Shown one piece after another: positions 53,095 to 61,669 of a stretch of DNA of 64,000 bases (the first letter of the stretch is position 1; the number at the start of each line of letters is the position of its first letter). Source of the DNA: Alphaproteobacteria bacterium (GTDB lineage Bacteria; Myxococcota_A; UBA796; CAJQPC01); assembly GCA_020632795.1 (NCBI GenBank), contig JACKEV010000007.1, positions 682,001 to 746,000 on the forward strand, written 5' to 3'. The translations under genes and the position numbers were made by a program. The notes under the pieces were generated by a model. That model searched no databases and was not told where the DNA came from. It worked only from the letters and a program-made list of their open reading frames with translations.

Positions 53095-53445
53095 ATGGTC
53101 CACCTCTTCGTCTACGGCACCCTGATGCGCGGCGAGCGCAACCACGCCTGGCTGGGCGGCGCGCCGATGGTGGGCCTGGCGGTGACCGCGGCGACCTTCA
53201 CCCTGTGGAGCACCGGGCCCTGGCCGGCGATGCTGCGGGGCGGGTTCGCGGCGGTGCGGGGCGAGCTGTACGCCGTCGACGCCCCCACCCTGGCCCGGGT
53301 GGACGGGCTGGAGGGCCACCCCCTGCGCTTCGTGCGGGAGCCGGTGGCCCTGGCCGACGGGCGCGGCGTGATGGGCTACCTCTGGCCCAGGGCGCCGGAG
53401 CCCGGGTGGTCGCCGATCGCCTCGGGGGACTGGCGGCAGCGGTGA
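53095..53445 (+). CDS. AIG2/gamma-glutamylcyclotransferase-like protein
   Basis: The 116-residue protein has the GGCT fold markers: LFVYGTLMRGERNH at the N terminus, then GELYAVD, and GLEGHP with the conserved Glu (near 75). Family enzymes release 5-oxoproline from gamma-glutamyl compounds; many bacterial members are untested. A GGAGG occurs 13 bases upstream of the ATG, further than ideal. It is divergent from the E1 gene. Confidence 0.85.
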   Translation: MVHLFVYGTLMRGERNHAWLGGAPMVGLAVTAATFTLWSTGPWPAMLRGGFAAVRGELYAVDAPTLARVDGLEGHPLRFVREPVALADGRGVMGYLWPRAPEPGWSPIASGDWRQR

Positions 53446-53448
53446 GGC

Positions 53449-54267
53449 TCAGCCGAACAGGGCGTCGACGGTCTCGGCGGTGGCCGCGGCGTCGAGCCAG
53501 CGGCGCAGGGTGTCCGGGTCGGCGGCGGCCAGGGCAGCCTCCTGCTCGGCGTTGAGGGTGAAGCCCCGGACCTGGAGCACGACCCGCAGGCCGGCGCGCA
53601 GGCCGACGGCCTGACCCTCGGTCTGGCCCCTGGCTTCGCCGCGGGTCTCTCCCTCCAGGATGGCCTCGGCGCGGACCTCGTCGAGGTCGGCGTAGCCCTC
53701 GCGCTGGAGGAGGTTGCGCAGGGCCACCCGCTGGGCGGCGTCGTGGAAGAACAACGCCTCCACCGGGACGGGGTTCTGCAGCACGCCGGGGGCGGTGAGC
53801 TGCTGGCCCAGGGTGTGGAGCGTGGGCGGCGCGTCGGGGGTGTGGACCTCGACCCGGCGGATGCCGTCGAGGCGAACCACCCAGATGAAGCGGGTGCCGG
53901 CGGCCAGCAGCTCGGCGATGCGGGCGCTGAGTTCGCCCTCGTCCTGGCCGGTGTCGGCGTACTCGACCGCCAGCGGGGGCGCGGACCGCGCCCACCCAGG
54001 GGCGTCGGGCTCGTCGTCCGCCAGGACCGCCACGTCGGGGGCCCGGAGCTGGCGCTTGGACGGGGAGACGCCCAGGTCCACCCCGGCCCGCTTCACCGCC
54101 GGGTCGGTGGCGATGACCATGCCGCCGTCGAGGTTGGCGACCGAGCCGCGGCGGCCGGTGGGCAGGCAGACCACCGGGTGGCCGTCCACCAGCTCGTAGG
54201 GGCTGCCGGAGGGCACCTGGTCTGCCGTGAAGCCGCCCGGGCCGAGGATCTCGTAGGGCTTGCGCAT
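53449..54267 (-). CDS. Uma2 family PD-(D/E)XK-like protein, long form
   Basis: The 272-residue protein has the Uma2 core in its first 180 residues: YELVDGHPV, APDVAVL (about 76-82), LAVEYADTG (about 98-106) and AAGTRFIWVV. A helical C-terminal extension contains repeats of an EGETRGEARGQTEGQ type, common in Uma2 and Rpn-like proteins. It differs from the other Uma2 protein in this window. Function unknown. Confidence 0.75.
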   Translation of the reverse strand: MRKPYEILGPGGFTADQVPSGSPYELVDGHPVVCLPTGRRGSVANLDGGMVIATDPAVKRAGVDLGVSPSKRQLRAPDVAVLADDEPDAPGWARSAPPLAVEYADTGQDEGELSARIAELLAAGTRFIWVVRLDGIRRVEVHTPDAPPTLHTLGQQLTAPGVLQNPVPVEALFFHDAAQRVALRNLLQREGYADLDEVRAEAILEGETRGEARGQTEGQAVGLRAGLRVVLQVRGFTLNAEQEAALAAADPDTLRRWLDAAATAETVDALFG

Positions 54268-54313
54268 GGACCTAGCCTGCGCACGGACCCGGGGGTTGTC
54301 AAGGGATCGGTCG

Positions 54314-54943
54314 TCAGAACCGCACGCCCAGCCCCGTCCGCAGGTAGAAGCCCCGGAACGCCACGTCTCCCAGCGCGTCCAGGTCGAGCTGGGTGGTCCA
54401 GTTGTAGCCCATCTCCAGGTGGAGGGTGGGGGCCACCGTCCAGCTCGGCGCGCCCACGAGGAGCTGGCCGCCGCCGGCCACCGCGAAGCCGGGCGCGAGC
54501 CCCCGGGCCACGATCTGGTTGGGGTTCTCGTCGTCGTCGGTGTCGTCGTCCAGCCGCGCGGTGCCCTGGACCAGCAGCCCGGAGGCGCTCACGTAGGGCT
54601 GGAGGATGGGCACGGGCTCGATGTCGGCGCGGATCCCCAGCCCGAAGGTGTTCCCGGTGAAGGACGCGACGAAGCCCTCGCCGCCCCCGGGGACCCCGGA
54701 CTCGAAGCGGTCCAGGTTGAAGCTGTGCAGCGCCCCGGCCCGGTGGCGGTGGTAGGAGCCCACCACCGCCACGCGGTCGTGGACGGCCACCTGGGCCTGC
54801 ACCCCGAAGGAGGGCAGGTTGTTGCGCTCCCGGAAGGTCTCCCAGCCCTGGTCAAAGGCGCCGAGGGTGCCCAGCTCGAGCGAGGCGCCGTGGTCTGCGG
54901 CCAGGGCCGAGCCGGAGAGCATGGAGATCAACGCGAAGATCAT
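54314..54943 (-). CDS. Outer-membrane beta-barrel protein
   Basis: The 209-residue protein has a signal peptide (ending SALAADH) and alternating-hydrophobicity strands. It ends with a terminal Phe (LRTGLGVRF), the recognition signal for barrel insertion. About eight to ten strands fit the length. It lies three bases after the YVTN-propeller lipoprotein gene and is surely in that operon, so the barrel and two lipoproteins may act together at the cell surface. Confidence 0.7.
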   Translation of the reverse strand: MIFALISMLSGSALAADHGASLELGTLGAFDQGWETFRERNNLPSFGVQAQVAVHDRVAVVGSYHRHRAGALHSFNLDRFESGVPGGGEGFVASFTGNTFGLGIRADIEPVPILQPYVSASGLLVQGTARLDDDTDDDENPNQIVARGLAPGFAVAGGGQLLVGAPSWTVAPTLHLEMGYNWTTQLDLDALGDVAFRGFYLRTGLGVRF

Positions 54944-54946
54944 GGC

Positions 54947-56518
54947 TCAGCCCTCCGTCCCGTCGCGCACCGGCAGGGGCACCTCGTGCTCGGCGATCAG
55001 GCCGATGCTCGCGAAGCCGCCGATGGGGGTCAGCGTGTCTGTGGTGGGGTCCAGGAAGCTGACGAGCCCCAGCGCCGCGTCGTGGGTGATGTAGTAGCCG
55101 CCGTCCCCGAAAGCGCCGATGCCCAGCGGGGTGTCCACCAGCTCCACGGGCGCGGCGTCGCCGTTGGAGAGGTCCAGGCGCAGCAGGTCGTCGACCCCGT
55201 CGACGAGCACAAGCGCCGTGGGCGGTCCGTCGCCCTCGGCGAAGGCCAGGCCCACCGGCTCGGCCTCGGCCACCAGCGCGATGGTCCGGGTGCCGTTGAG
55301 GTCGACGATCTCCAGACCCCAGTTGGCGTCGTAGAAGCCCTCCAGCCCGTCGATGAAGCCCCCCTCGGGCCGGGTGATGGCCACCGCGTAGTCCTGCTCC
55401 GGGGAGAGGGCCACGCTGGCCGCCGGGTTCTCCAGCCGGTACTCCACCAGCTCGGTGGTGAGCGGGTCCAGCCGGTAGAGGTCGTGGGTGTCGTTGCGGC
55501 CGGAGTCGTTGAACAGCAGCGCGAAGGTGTCACCCTGGACGATGCGGGTCGTGGGCTCGTCCAGCGCCACCTCCTGGACCTCGAAGTAGGCGTGCTCCAG
55601 GATGTCCACCCGGTTGTCGTCGCCGAACACCATCAGGGTGCGGTCGGCGTTGGCGTCCACCACCGCGTCGGTGGGCGGGCTCGCCAGGGTGACGATGTTG
55701 ATGGACTCCTGCTCCAGGTCGAGCACGTACAGCTCGGGGGCCCCGGCGATGGTGATGAGGGCGTAGCGGCCGTCGGGGGTGAGCGCGACGTCGTCGGGGG
55801 TGACCCGGTCGTCCACGTCCAGGGACAGCGGGAAGCGCGCCGCGATGTCGTAGTCGGGGCTGGTGAGGTCCACGACCACCACCTGGGAGCGGGAGAGCAC
55901 CACCGCGCGGGAGTCGTCGTCGTTGAACAGGATGCGGTCGGCAGCGAAGCCCACGGGCACCGGGGTGGATTCGCCGGTCGCCAGGTCGATGAACAGGACC
56001 TTGGTGGGGTTGCCCACCCCCGCGATGTCGAAGTCCACGCCCTGGGTGTCGTCCAGGTACGCCACCGCGCGGGCGCCGTCGCTGGTGAAGGTCAGGGCGT
56101 TGAAGTGGGCCTCGACCGGGAGCTGGGCGACGACCGCGCCCTCGCGCAGGATGCTCAGCTCGGTCACGGTGATCAGCTCCTCGCCCTCATCCTCGCAGTC
56201 CTCGACCGTCTCGATGGCGGGGTCGTCGCTGTCGCAGGCGGGGTAGGCGCCGAAGACCAGCAGGGTCTCGCCGTCGGGGGCCGCGATCATGCGGGCGGGC
56301 ACGCTGCCGTTGAGGTCCAGGGCCTCCCACTGGCCGTCGGGGGTGAGCCGGGCCAGGGCGCGGGCGGCGGGGAGCTGCACGTAGAGCCCGTCGCTCAGGG
56401 CCACGGCGTCGGGGCTCCACAGGGGCAGCTCGTGCCAGGCGGAGCTGCCGTGGGGCAGGCGCTCCCAGGGGGAGCAGGCCACTGCGGCGAGCAGGGGGAG
56501 CAGGGCGATGGGTCGCAT
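54947..56518 (-). CDS. YVTN/WD40-like beta-propeller lipoprotein 1
   Basis: The 523-residue protein has lipobox AVAC (Cys15) and propeller blades with D.ALTPDGRYALITIAG-type repeats through its length. It resembles the paralogue encoded just upstream, as if by duplication. Propellers of this kind bind other proteins or ligands on the surface; no enzymatic motif is seen. It is the second gene of a three-gene operon. Confidence 0.75.
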   Translation of the reverse strand: MRPIALLPLLAAVACSPWERLPHGSSAWHELPLWSPDAVALSDGLYVQLPAARALARLTPDGQWEALDLNGSVPARMIAAPDGETLLVFGAYPACDSDDPAIETVEDCEDEGEELITVTELSILREGAVVAQLPVEAHFNALTFTSDGARAVAYLDDTQGVDFDIAGVGNPTKVLFIDLATGESTPVPVGFAADRILFNDDDSRAVVLSRSQVVVVDLTSPDYDIAARFPLSLDVDDRVTPDDVALTPDGRYALITIAGAPELYVLDLEQESINIVTLASPPTDAVVDANADRTLMVFGDDNRVDILEHAYFEVQEVALDEPTTRIVQGDTFALLFNDSGRNDTHDLYRLDPLTTELVEYRLENPAASVALSPEQDYAVAITRPEGGFIDGLEGFYDANWGLEIVDLNGTRTIALVAEAEPVGLAFAEGDGPPTALVLVDGVDDLLRLDLSNGDAAPVELVDTPLGIGAFGDGGYYITHDAALGLVSFLDPTTDTLTPIGGFASIGLIAEHEVPLPVRDGTEG

Positions 56519-56526
56519 GGGGTCTC

Positions 56527-58092
56527 TCAGTGCTCGATGCCGGCGTTCAGCTCGAAGCCGGTGATGGTCTCCAGGACGCCGGTGGAGGGGTCGTAGAACG
56601 ACAGCCGCCCCAGCTCGTGCTCCTGGTTGACGAAGGCGTAGGTGGTCCCGGGCAGCACGCCGACGTGGACCGCGGTGGACCGCAGGGTGACCTCCTCGTG
56701 GGACAGCTCGCTGTAGTCGAGCACCTCGAGGTAGGGCTGCTCATCCATGATGAAGTAGCCGTGGGACCCGTCGGTGGCGTTGGCGTAGGCGATGGGCTCG
56801 GCGCTGAGCAGCAGGGCGTTCTCCCGGAAGTCCCGCAGGGAGATGAGGGTCAGGGCGTCCTGGCCGTAGAATGGGCTGGTGTCCGGGGTGTCGGCGGCGT
56901 CGCGCTCGGCGTCGTGGAAGACCAGCATCGTGCCGCCGTCGGGGGAGAGCGCCACCCCCGCGACGGGCTTCTTGAGGCGGCGGGTGGTGAACGCGCCGGT
57001 GTCCCGGTCCCAGGTGGTGTAGTGGGCCACGTCGGCGGCGGTGGTGTAGAGGATGGCCCGGCTGTTGTCCGGCGAGAAGCGGATGGAGCCGATCAGCTCG
57101 GTCTCGGGCAGGGAGAGGACCTCAGGCGTGGCGAAGGGGTCGGAGGCGTCGAGCACGTGCAGCTCGTTGGAGCCCCGGCTGACCACCACGGCCTGGGCGC
57201 CGTCGGGGGTGATGTCCAGATCGGTGGGGTTGAGGCCCACCGGCACGCGGGTGACCAGCTCGGACAGGGCGAGGTCGATGACCGCGATGTCGTCCTGGCC
57301 GAACTGGCGCAGGAAGGCGTAGTCGCCGTTGGGGCTGATCGCGACCTCCTCGGCGGGCGGGGGGTCGAGCAGGTCGTCGGCGACCTGGATCATGGAGACC
57401 GAGGGGTCGGACGCGAAGAGGTCGAGCACGGCGAGGTACTCGTCGGTGACCACCAGCCCCAGACTGCCGTCGTCCGTGAAGCGGATCTGGCGGGGGTTGT
57501 AGCCGACGATGCGCAGGAAGTGCTCGCCGGTGACCGTGTTGACCAGGGAGATCTCGTTGAAGGACTGGGCGCCGCCGGTGGCGGGGTCGTCGGACTCGAC
57601 GGACTGGTCGCGGTAGCAGACGACCCACACGCCGTCGGGGGACATCACCATCTGGTTGAAGTTGGGACGCACGTCGACGGTGGTGATCGCCAGGGACGCG
57701 GCGTCGATGATGGAGACGTCGTCGCTGCCTTCGTTGAACACCACCGCGCGGCTGTTGTCGGGGGTGCTGAGCGCCACCGCCGGGGCGACGCCGACCTCGA
57801 CGGTGACGACCTCCAGGCCGGGCACGCTGACCCGGGAGACGGTGTTGCGGCTGCGGTTGACCACGAAGACGTAGCTGTCGGTGGCGGTGGGGCGCAGGGC
57901 GAGGAAGTCGTCCTCCTCCTCGGGCTCGTAGCCGTCGCCGCTGTCCTCGGGGGGCCGGACCCCGCCGCCGCTGTCGCCGGCCGCGCCGCCGTAGCGGCCG
58001 GTGTCGGCGGCGTAGTAGCCGTCCTTGTTGTTCATCTCCATGCAGGACACGAGCAGGGACAGCGCGAGGGGAGCGACGAGCCGGGAGGTCAT
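56527..58092 (-). CDS. YVTN/WD40-like beta-propeller lipoprotein 2
   Basis: The 521-residue protein has lipobox LVSC (Cys17), a Gly/Asp/Glu-rich linker to about residue 60, and propeller blades including AISPNGDYAFLR and DITPDGAQAVVVSRGSNEL. The frame extends upstream but the ATG at 58092 begins the signal peptide and follows GGAG. It is the first gene of the operon, 25 nt downstream of a predicted sigma-54 start, and is separated by eight bases from its paralogue. Confidence 0.75.
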   Translation of the reverse strand: MTSRLVAPLALSLLVSCMEMNNKDGYYAADTGRYGGAAGDSGGGVRPPEDSGDGYEPEEEDDFLALRPTATDSYVFVVNRSRNTVSRVSVPGLEVVTVEVGVAPAVALSTPDNSRAVVFNEGSDDVSIIDAASLAITTVDVRPNFNQMVMSPDGVWVVCYRDQSVESDDPATGGAQSFNEISLVNTVTGEHFLRIVGYNPRQIRFTDDGSLGLVVTDEYLAVLDLFASDPSVSMIQVADDLLDPPPAEEVAISPNGDYAFLRQFGQDDIAVIDLALSELVTRVPVGLNPTDLDITPDGAQAVVVSRGSNELHVLDASDPFATPEVLSLPETELIGSIRFSPDNSRAILYTTAADVAHYTTWDRDTGAFTTRRLKKPVAGVALSPDGGTMLVFHDAERDAADTPDTSPFYGQDALTLISLRDFRENALLLSAEPIAYANATDGSHGYFIMDEQPYLEVLDYSELSHEEVTLRSTAVHVGVLPGTTYAFVNQEHELGRLSFYDPSTGVLETITGFELNAGIEH

Positions 58093-58128
58093 GAGGGGCT
58101 CCGATGCGTCAGGCATGAAGTGAGGAAT

Positions 58129-58143
58129 GCAAGATGCGCGCCA
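58129..58143 (-). promoter_or_regulatory. Sigma-54 (-24/-12) promoter of the propeller-lipoprotein operon
   Basis: Read leftward: TGGCGC-N5-TTGC, one mismatch in the core, then AT. The predicted start, near 58117, leaves a 25-nt leader to the ATG, an ideal layout. Confidence 0.65.
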
Positions 58144-58323
58144 GGCGCCAGGGCGCGAAGAAGGGACCTCCACGGAGTCGACCGCGACATGGAAGTCGTG
58201 CTCACCCCGCAGGAGCGCCTGGATCTGAAGCATAGCCGGGCCGGCGGGAAGCCGGGGGTGATCCTGCACAGGGCACGCGCGGACGCCGGTCGACAGCGGG
58301 CCGGGAGTGGGCGAAGGTGGCCC

Positions 58324-58758
58324 ATGCCTCCGCTGCTCAACGGCTTCTGGCTGCTGCTGCCGCCCCTCGCGTGGAACCTCGCCTTCACCGCCCGGCTAAA
58401 GCTGGAGCGGGCCTTCGACCTGGGCACCGCCCCCGCCTGGGTGACCGGGGGCGAGCACCTCACCCGGATCCTCTGCTTCGCTGGCGCGCTGTGGGTGCCG
58501 ATGGACGCGGATCGAAGAGGCCTGGCCCTGTACGGCGTCGGGCTGGTGGTCTACTTCGCGAGCTGGTGGCCGGTGATGGGCCCCCAGGCCGCGGGGCTGC
58601 CGACAAGGAGCCCGCTGTGGTTCGGGCCCGCGGTCACGCCGCTCTTGTGGCTGGCCGGGATCGCCTGGGCGGGGCGGGCGCCCTGGTTCCTGGCGCTGTC
58701 GGTGATCTTCCTGGGCTTTCATGTGGGCGGCTACCGCGCCGCCTTCCGGGGGGCGTGA
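58324..58758 (+). CDS. Small polytopic membrane protein of unknown function
   Basis: The 144-residue protein is largely hydrophobic with about four membrane helices, rich in Trp. No family is recognised. The ATG lacks a strong ribosome site. It lies 231 bp from the divergent propeller operon and 111 bp before the zinc dehydrogenase gene. Confidence 0.55.
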   Translation: MPPLLNGFWLLLPPLAWNLAFTARLKLERAFDLGTAPAWVTGGEHLTRILCFAGALWVPMDADRRGLALYGVGLVVYFASWWPVMGPQAAGLPTRSPLWFGPAVTPLLWLAGIAWAGRAPWFLALSVIFLGFHVGGYRAAFRGA

Positions 58759-58869
58759 GCGCGGCATCAAGGAGTTGTGAAACCGGTCGCGGCGGGGGTG
58801 CCCGGCGGGCAAGGGGTGTCATCTTGCATGGCCCCGATCGGTTAGAGGACCTCATGGTCCGGAGGCACC

Positions 58870-60042
58870 ATGTCCGACATGCTCGCCCTCACCTTCGACC
58901 GCTCCCGCGAGGACTGGGCGACCTCTACCGGTCTGGTGAAGGAGCGCGTCCCGGTCCCCACCCTCATCGACCCGCAGGACGGTCAGGACCGCAGCCAGTG
59001 CATCATCAAGGTGAAGTACGCGGGCTTCTGCGGGTCGGACCGAGGCATCTGGTGGCGCAAGGCCTTCGGGGACATGATCCTGGGCAGCCTGGACGAGGAG
59101 GGCCGCGACAAGCGCGTCGTCGGCCATGAGCTGCTGGGCGAGATCGTCGAGGTGGGCGCCCGGGTGGGCCCCAAGTACAACCTCAAGCCCGGCGACATCG
59201 TCTCCACCGAGTCCCACATCATCTGCGGCGCCTGCTACCAGTGCCGCATGGGCGACACCCACGTCTGCGCCCGGGACAAGATCATCGGCATCTCGATGGA
59301 CGGCTGCTTCGCCGAGTACATCAAGCTGCCCGCCAAGAGCCTCTGGCCCACCGACCTCTCGAAGATCCGCCCCGAGGTCGCCGCCGTCCAGGAGCCCTTC
59401 GGCAACGCCGTGCACGCCTGCTCGGCCACCGACCTGCGCGGCAAGACCGTCGCCATCCTGGGCACGGGCACCATCGGCCTGTTCGCGGTGCTGATCGCCC
59501 GGGGCATGGGTGCGTCCAAGGTCATCGGGGTCGAGGTCAACCCCCACCACGTCGCGATGGCCAAGGCGCTGGGCTGCGATGAGGTGCTCACCCCGGCGCT
59601 GCCCCCGCCGGACCGCCCCTGGGCCTCCGACCCCGCCCTGCGCGAGCGCGTGCTCGAGCTGACCGACGGCGTGGGCGTGGACGTGGCGATGGAGATGGCG
59701 GGCTTCAACAGCTCGTTCAACAACGCCCTGAAGGTGGTGCGCCGGGGCGGCCAGGTCGTGGCCTTCGGGGTCAAGAACGGCGACGCGCAGATCGAGGACT
59801 TCCACCGGGTGGTCATGAACGGCGTGCGCATCCACGGCATCGTGGGCCGCCAGATCTTCCGCACCTGGGAGATCACCCGCAACCTGCTGGAGAACACCTC
59901 CAACGGCATCCAGGAGGCGATCTGGCGGGTCATCCTGAATGAGGGGCGCGGCACCCTCGTCGACATCCGCGACTGGGAGCGCGCCTCCTTCGAGCGCATG
60001 ATCTCCGACCACCCCAAGGTGGTCATCCGCTTCGCCGGCTGA
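58870..60042 (+). CDS. Zinc-dependent MDR dehydrogenase, threonine-dehydrogenase-like
   Basis: The 390-residue protein has the catalytic zinc ligand C54 in GFCGSD and GHE at 85-87. The structural zinc cysteines are C119, C122, C125 and C133. The Rossmann motif is GTGTIG (near 197). The block SHIICGACYQC...HVC and DGCFAEYI is closest to L-threonine 3-dehydrogenase and related polyol dehydrogenases. Ser replaces Thr in the usual CGTD, so substrate is uncertain. GGAGG lies four bases before the ATG. Confidence 0.85.
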   Translation: MSDMLALTFDRSREDWATSTGLVKERVPVPTLIDPQDGQDRSQCIIKVKYAGFCGSDRGIWWRKAFGDMILGSLDEEGRDKRVVGHELLGEIVEVGARVGPKYNLKPGDIVSTESHIICGACYQCRMGDTHVCARDKIIGISMDGCFAEYIKLPAKSLWPTDLSKIRPEVAAVQEPFGNAVHACSATDLRGKTVAILGTGTIGLFAVLIARGMGASKVIGVEVNPHHVAMAKALGCDEVLTPALPPPDRPWASDPALRERVLELTDGVGVDVAMEMAGFNSSFNNALKVVRRGGQVVAFGVKNGDAQIEDFHRVVMNGVRIHGIVGRQIFRTWEITRNLLENTSNGIQEAIWRVILNEGRGTLVDIRDWERASFERMISDHPKVVIRFAG

Positions 60043-60050
60043 GCGGGCCC

Positions 60051-60902
60051 CTACAGCATCAGGGGCACGAACATCAGCGACGGCAGGTACTTCGCGATGA
60101 GCACGTCGCCGAAGAACACGTAGATCACCGCCGCGAAGGCCAGGAAAGGCCCGAAGGGGAGCTGCGCCTTGAAGGAGCGCCCGCGGAACACGATCATGGC
60201 CAGGCCCACGAAAGAGCCCAGCAGCGTGCTGACCAGCACGATGAAGAACAGCGCCGGCCAGGTGCCCAGGAAGGCCCCCAGCATGGCCAGGAGCTTCACG
60301 TCCCCGAAGCCCATGCCCTCCACCCGCTTGACCAGCCAGTACGCCCCGATGACCACCAGCAGGAAGCCCCCGCCGATGAGCGCCCCGACCACCGACTGCT
60401 TCCAGGTGAGGGCCCCCTCGTAGCCCATCCAGGTCAGCAGCGCCGACGCCCCCACCCCCAGCGGCACGGCGTAGATGGAGAACTCGTCGGGGATGATGTA
60501 GTGGCGCAAGTCGATGTAGGTCGAGGCCACCAGCATGCTCAGGAAGACGAAGTACACCGCCCAGGCCGCAAAGGCCGCCTGGCTGACGTCGCCGGCCTCG
60601 GGCATGAGCTTGCGGAACAGCAACAGCCCCAGGAGCCCCGTGAGCAGCTCGATCGCCGGGTAGAGCGGCGAGATGGGGGTCCCGCACGCGCTGCACCGCG
60701 CCCGCAGCATCACCCAGGACAAAAGCGGGATGTTCTCGTACCACCGGATCCGGTGGCCGCAGGCCGGGCAGTGGCTGGGGGGCGAGACCACCGAGCGGTC
60801 GTCCGGCATCCGCGCGATGCAGACGTTGAGGAAGCTGCCCACCGCCAGCGCGACCAGGAAGGCCCAGACCTGCAGGGAGATGTGGAAGGCCTCAGGGGTC
60901 AC
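60051..60902 (-). CDS. pilD: Prepilin peptidase (type IV pilus/type II secretion)
   Basis: An integral membrane aspartyl protease and N-methylase of 283 residues. The cytoplasmic loop has the zinc pair CPAC (about 45-48) and CSAC (about 70-73). The two catalytic aspartates are in TYIDLRHYIIPD (about 128-139) and GFGDVK (about 198-203). It trims and methylates type IV prepilins, in line with a gliding or piliated myxobacterium. Its GTG overlaps the stop of the ABC permease gene, so it is coupled to the exporter genes. Confidence 0.93.
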   Translation of the reverse strand: MTPEAFHISLQVWAFLVALAVGSFLNVCIARMPDDRSVVSPPSHCPACGHRIRWYENIPLLSWVMLRARCSACGTPISPLYPAIELLTGLLGLLLFRKLMPEAGDVSQAAFAAWAVYFVFLSMLVASTYIDLRHYIIPDEFSIYAVPLGVGASALLTWMGYEGALTWKQSVVGALIGGGFLLVVIGAYWLVKRVEGMGFGDVKLLAMLGAFLGTWPALFFIVLVSTLLGSFVGLAMIVFRGRSFKAQLPFGPFLAFAAVIYVFFGDVLIAKYLPSLMFVPLML

Positions 60903-61669
60903 TACTTGAAGTCCCGCGTGTTGAACACCATGCAGGCGACGGCCAGCACCGCTGCGGTGTAGCCCACCCCGTAGCCCAGCGCCCCCAGGACCTGCCCGGC
61001 GGGGATGGGCAGGTCGTGGATGACCAGCCCGTGGATGTTGAACACCGAGAAGTTCGGCAGCACCCAGTAGATGACCTCGGAGAGCTTGCGCACCGTCTCG
61101 GACTCGGCCTGCTGCCCGAACAGCCACAGGTCGTCGGCGAGGTGCCCGATGACGAACACCGCCAGCGAGAACGACGACGCGGTGATCGGCGAGGAGTACG
61201 ACGAGAACAGGATCGCCCAGGCCGTCAACAGCGCCAGCTCCACGTAGAGCATGCCCCAGGACAGGAACACCCCGCCGCCGGGGAAGCCCTGCTGGACGGT
61301 GATCAGGACGAGGTAGATCGCCCCCATCAGCCCGATGAGCACCGCGATGACCGCCATCAGCCCGGCGTACTTGCCCACCACGAACAGCCAGCGGGGGATG
61401 GGCTTGCTGGCGATGGTGTAGATGGTCTTCCGCTCGATCTCCTTGTAGACCAGCCCGATGCCCAGGAACACCGAGACCACCGAGCCGAACAGGCGGATCG
61501 CCCCCAGGGCCACCGAGCGCACGACCTTGTCCTGGTCGCCGACGGTGATCTCCTCGAGGGCCAGGCTGGTGAACAGCATCAGCACCGCGAAGAACACCAG
61601 GGAGTAGAGGATCCGGTCCCGGATGCTCTCCCGGAAGGTGTTGGCGGCGATGGCCAGGAGCTGCCTCAC
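60902..61669 (-). CDS. ABC-2 type transporter permease
   Basis: The 255-residue protein has six or so hydrophobic helices and the ABC-2 conserved N terminus (LAIAANTFRESIRDRILYSL) with a YKEIERKTIYTI coupling loop (about 75-86), as in NosY- or GldF-like permeases. It pairs with the ATPase encoded just before it, through a four-base overlap (GTG within the ATPase stop). The substrate is unknown; in gliding bacteria GldA/F-type exporters have similar layout. Confidence 0.85.
   Translation of the reverse strand: MRQLLAIAANTFRESIRDRILYSLVFFAVLMLFTSLALEEITVGDQDKVVRSVALGAIRLFGSVVSVFLGIGLVYKEIERKTIYTIASKPIPRWLFVVGKYAGLMAVIAVLIGLMGAIYLVLITVQQGFPGGGVFLSWGMLYVELALLTAWAILFSSYSSPITASSFSLAVFVIGHLADDLWLFGQQAESETVRKLSEVIYWVLPNFSVFNIHGLVIHDLPIPAGQVLGALGYGVGYTAAVLAVACMVFNTRDFK

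Noticed and set aside
48510..53555. A 1681-codon open frame on the plus strand
   Set aside because: It runs antisense to pbpC and the E1 gene, is rich in Gly, Ala, Arg, His and Val as expected of a GC-rich shadow, and has no recognisable domain.
58800..58869. A plus-strand sigma-54 promoter before the zinc dehydrogenase gene
   Set aside because: TTGC is present near 58832 with GG at the right distance, but the rest of the -24 element (GGGGTG) does not fit.
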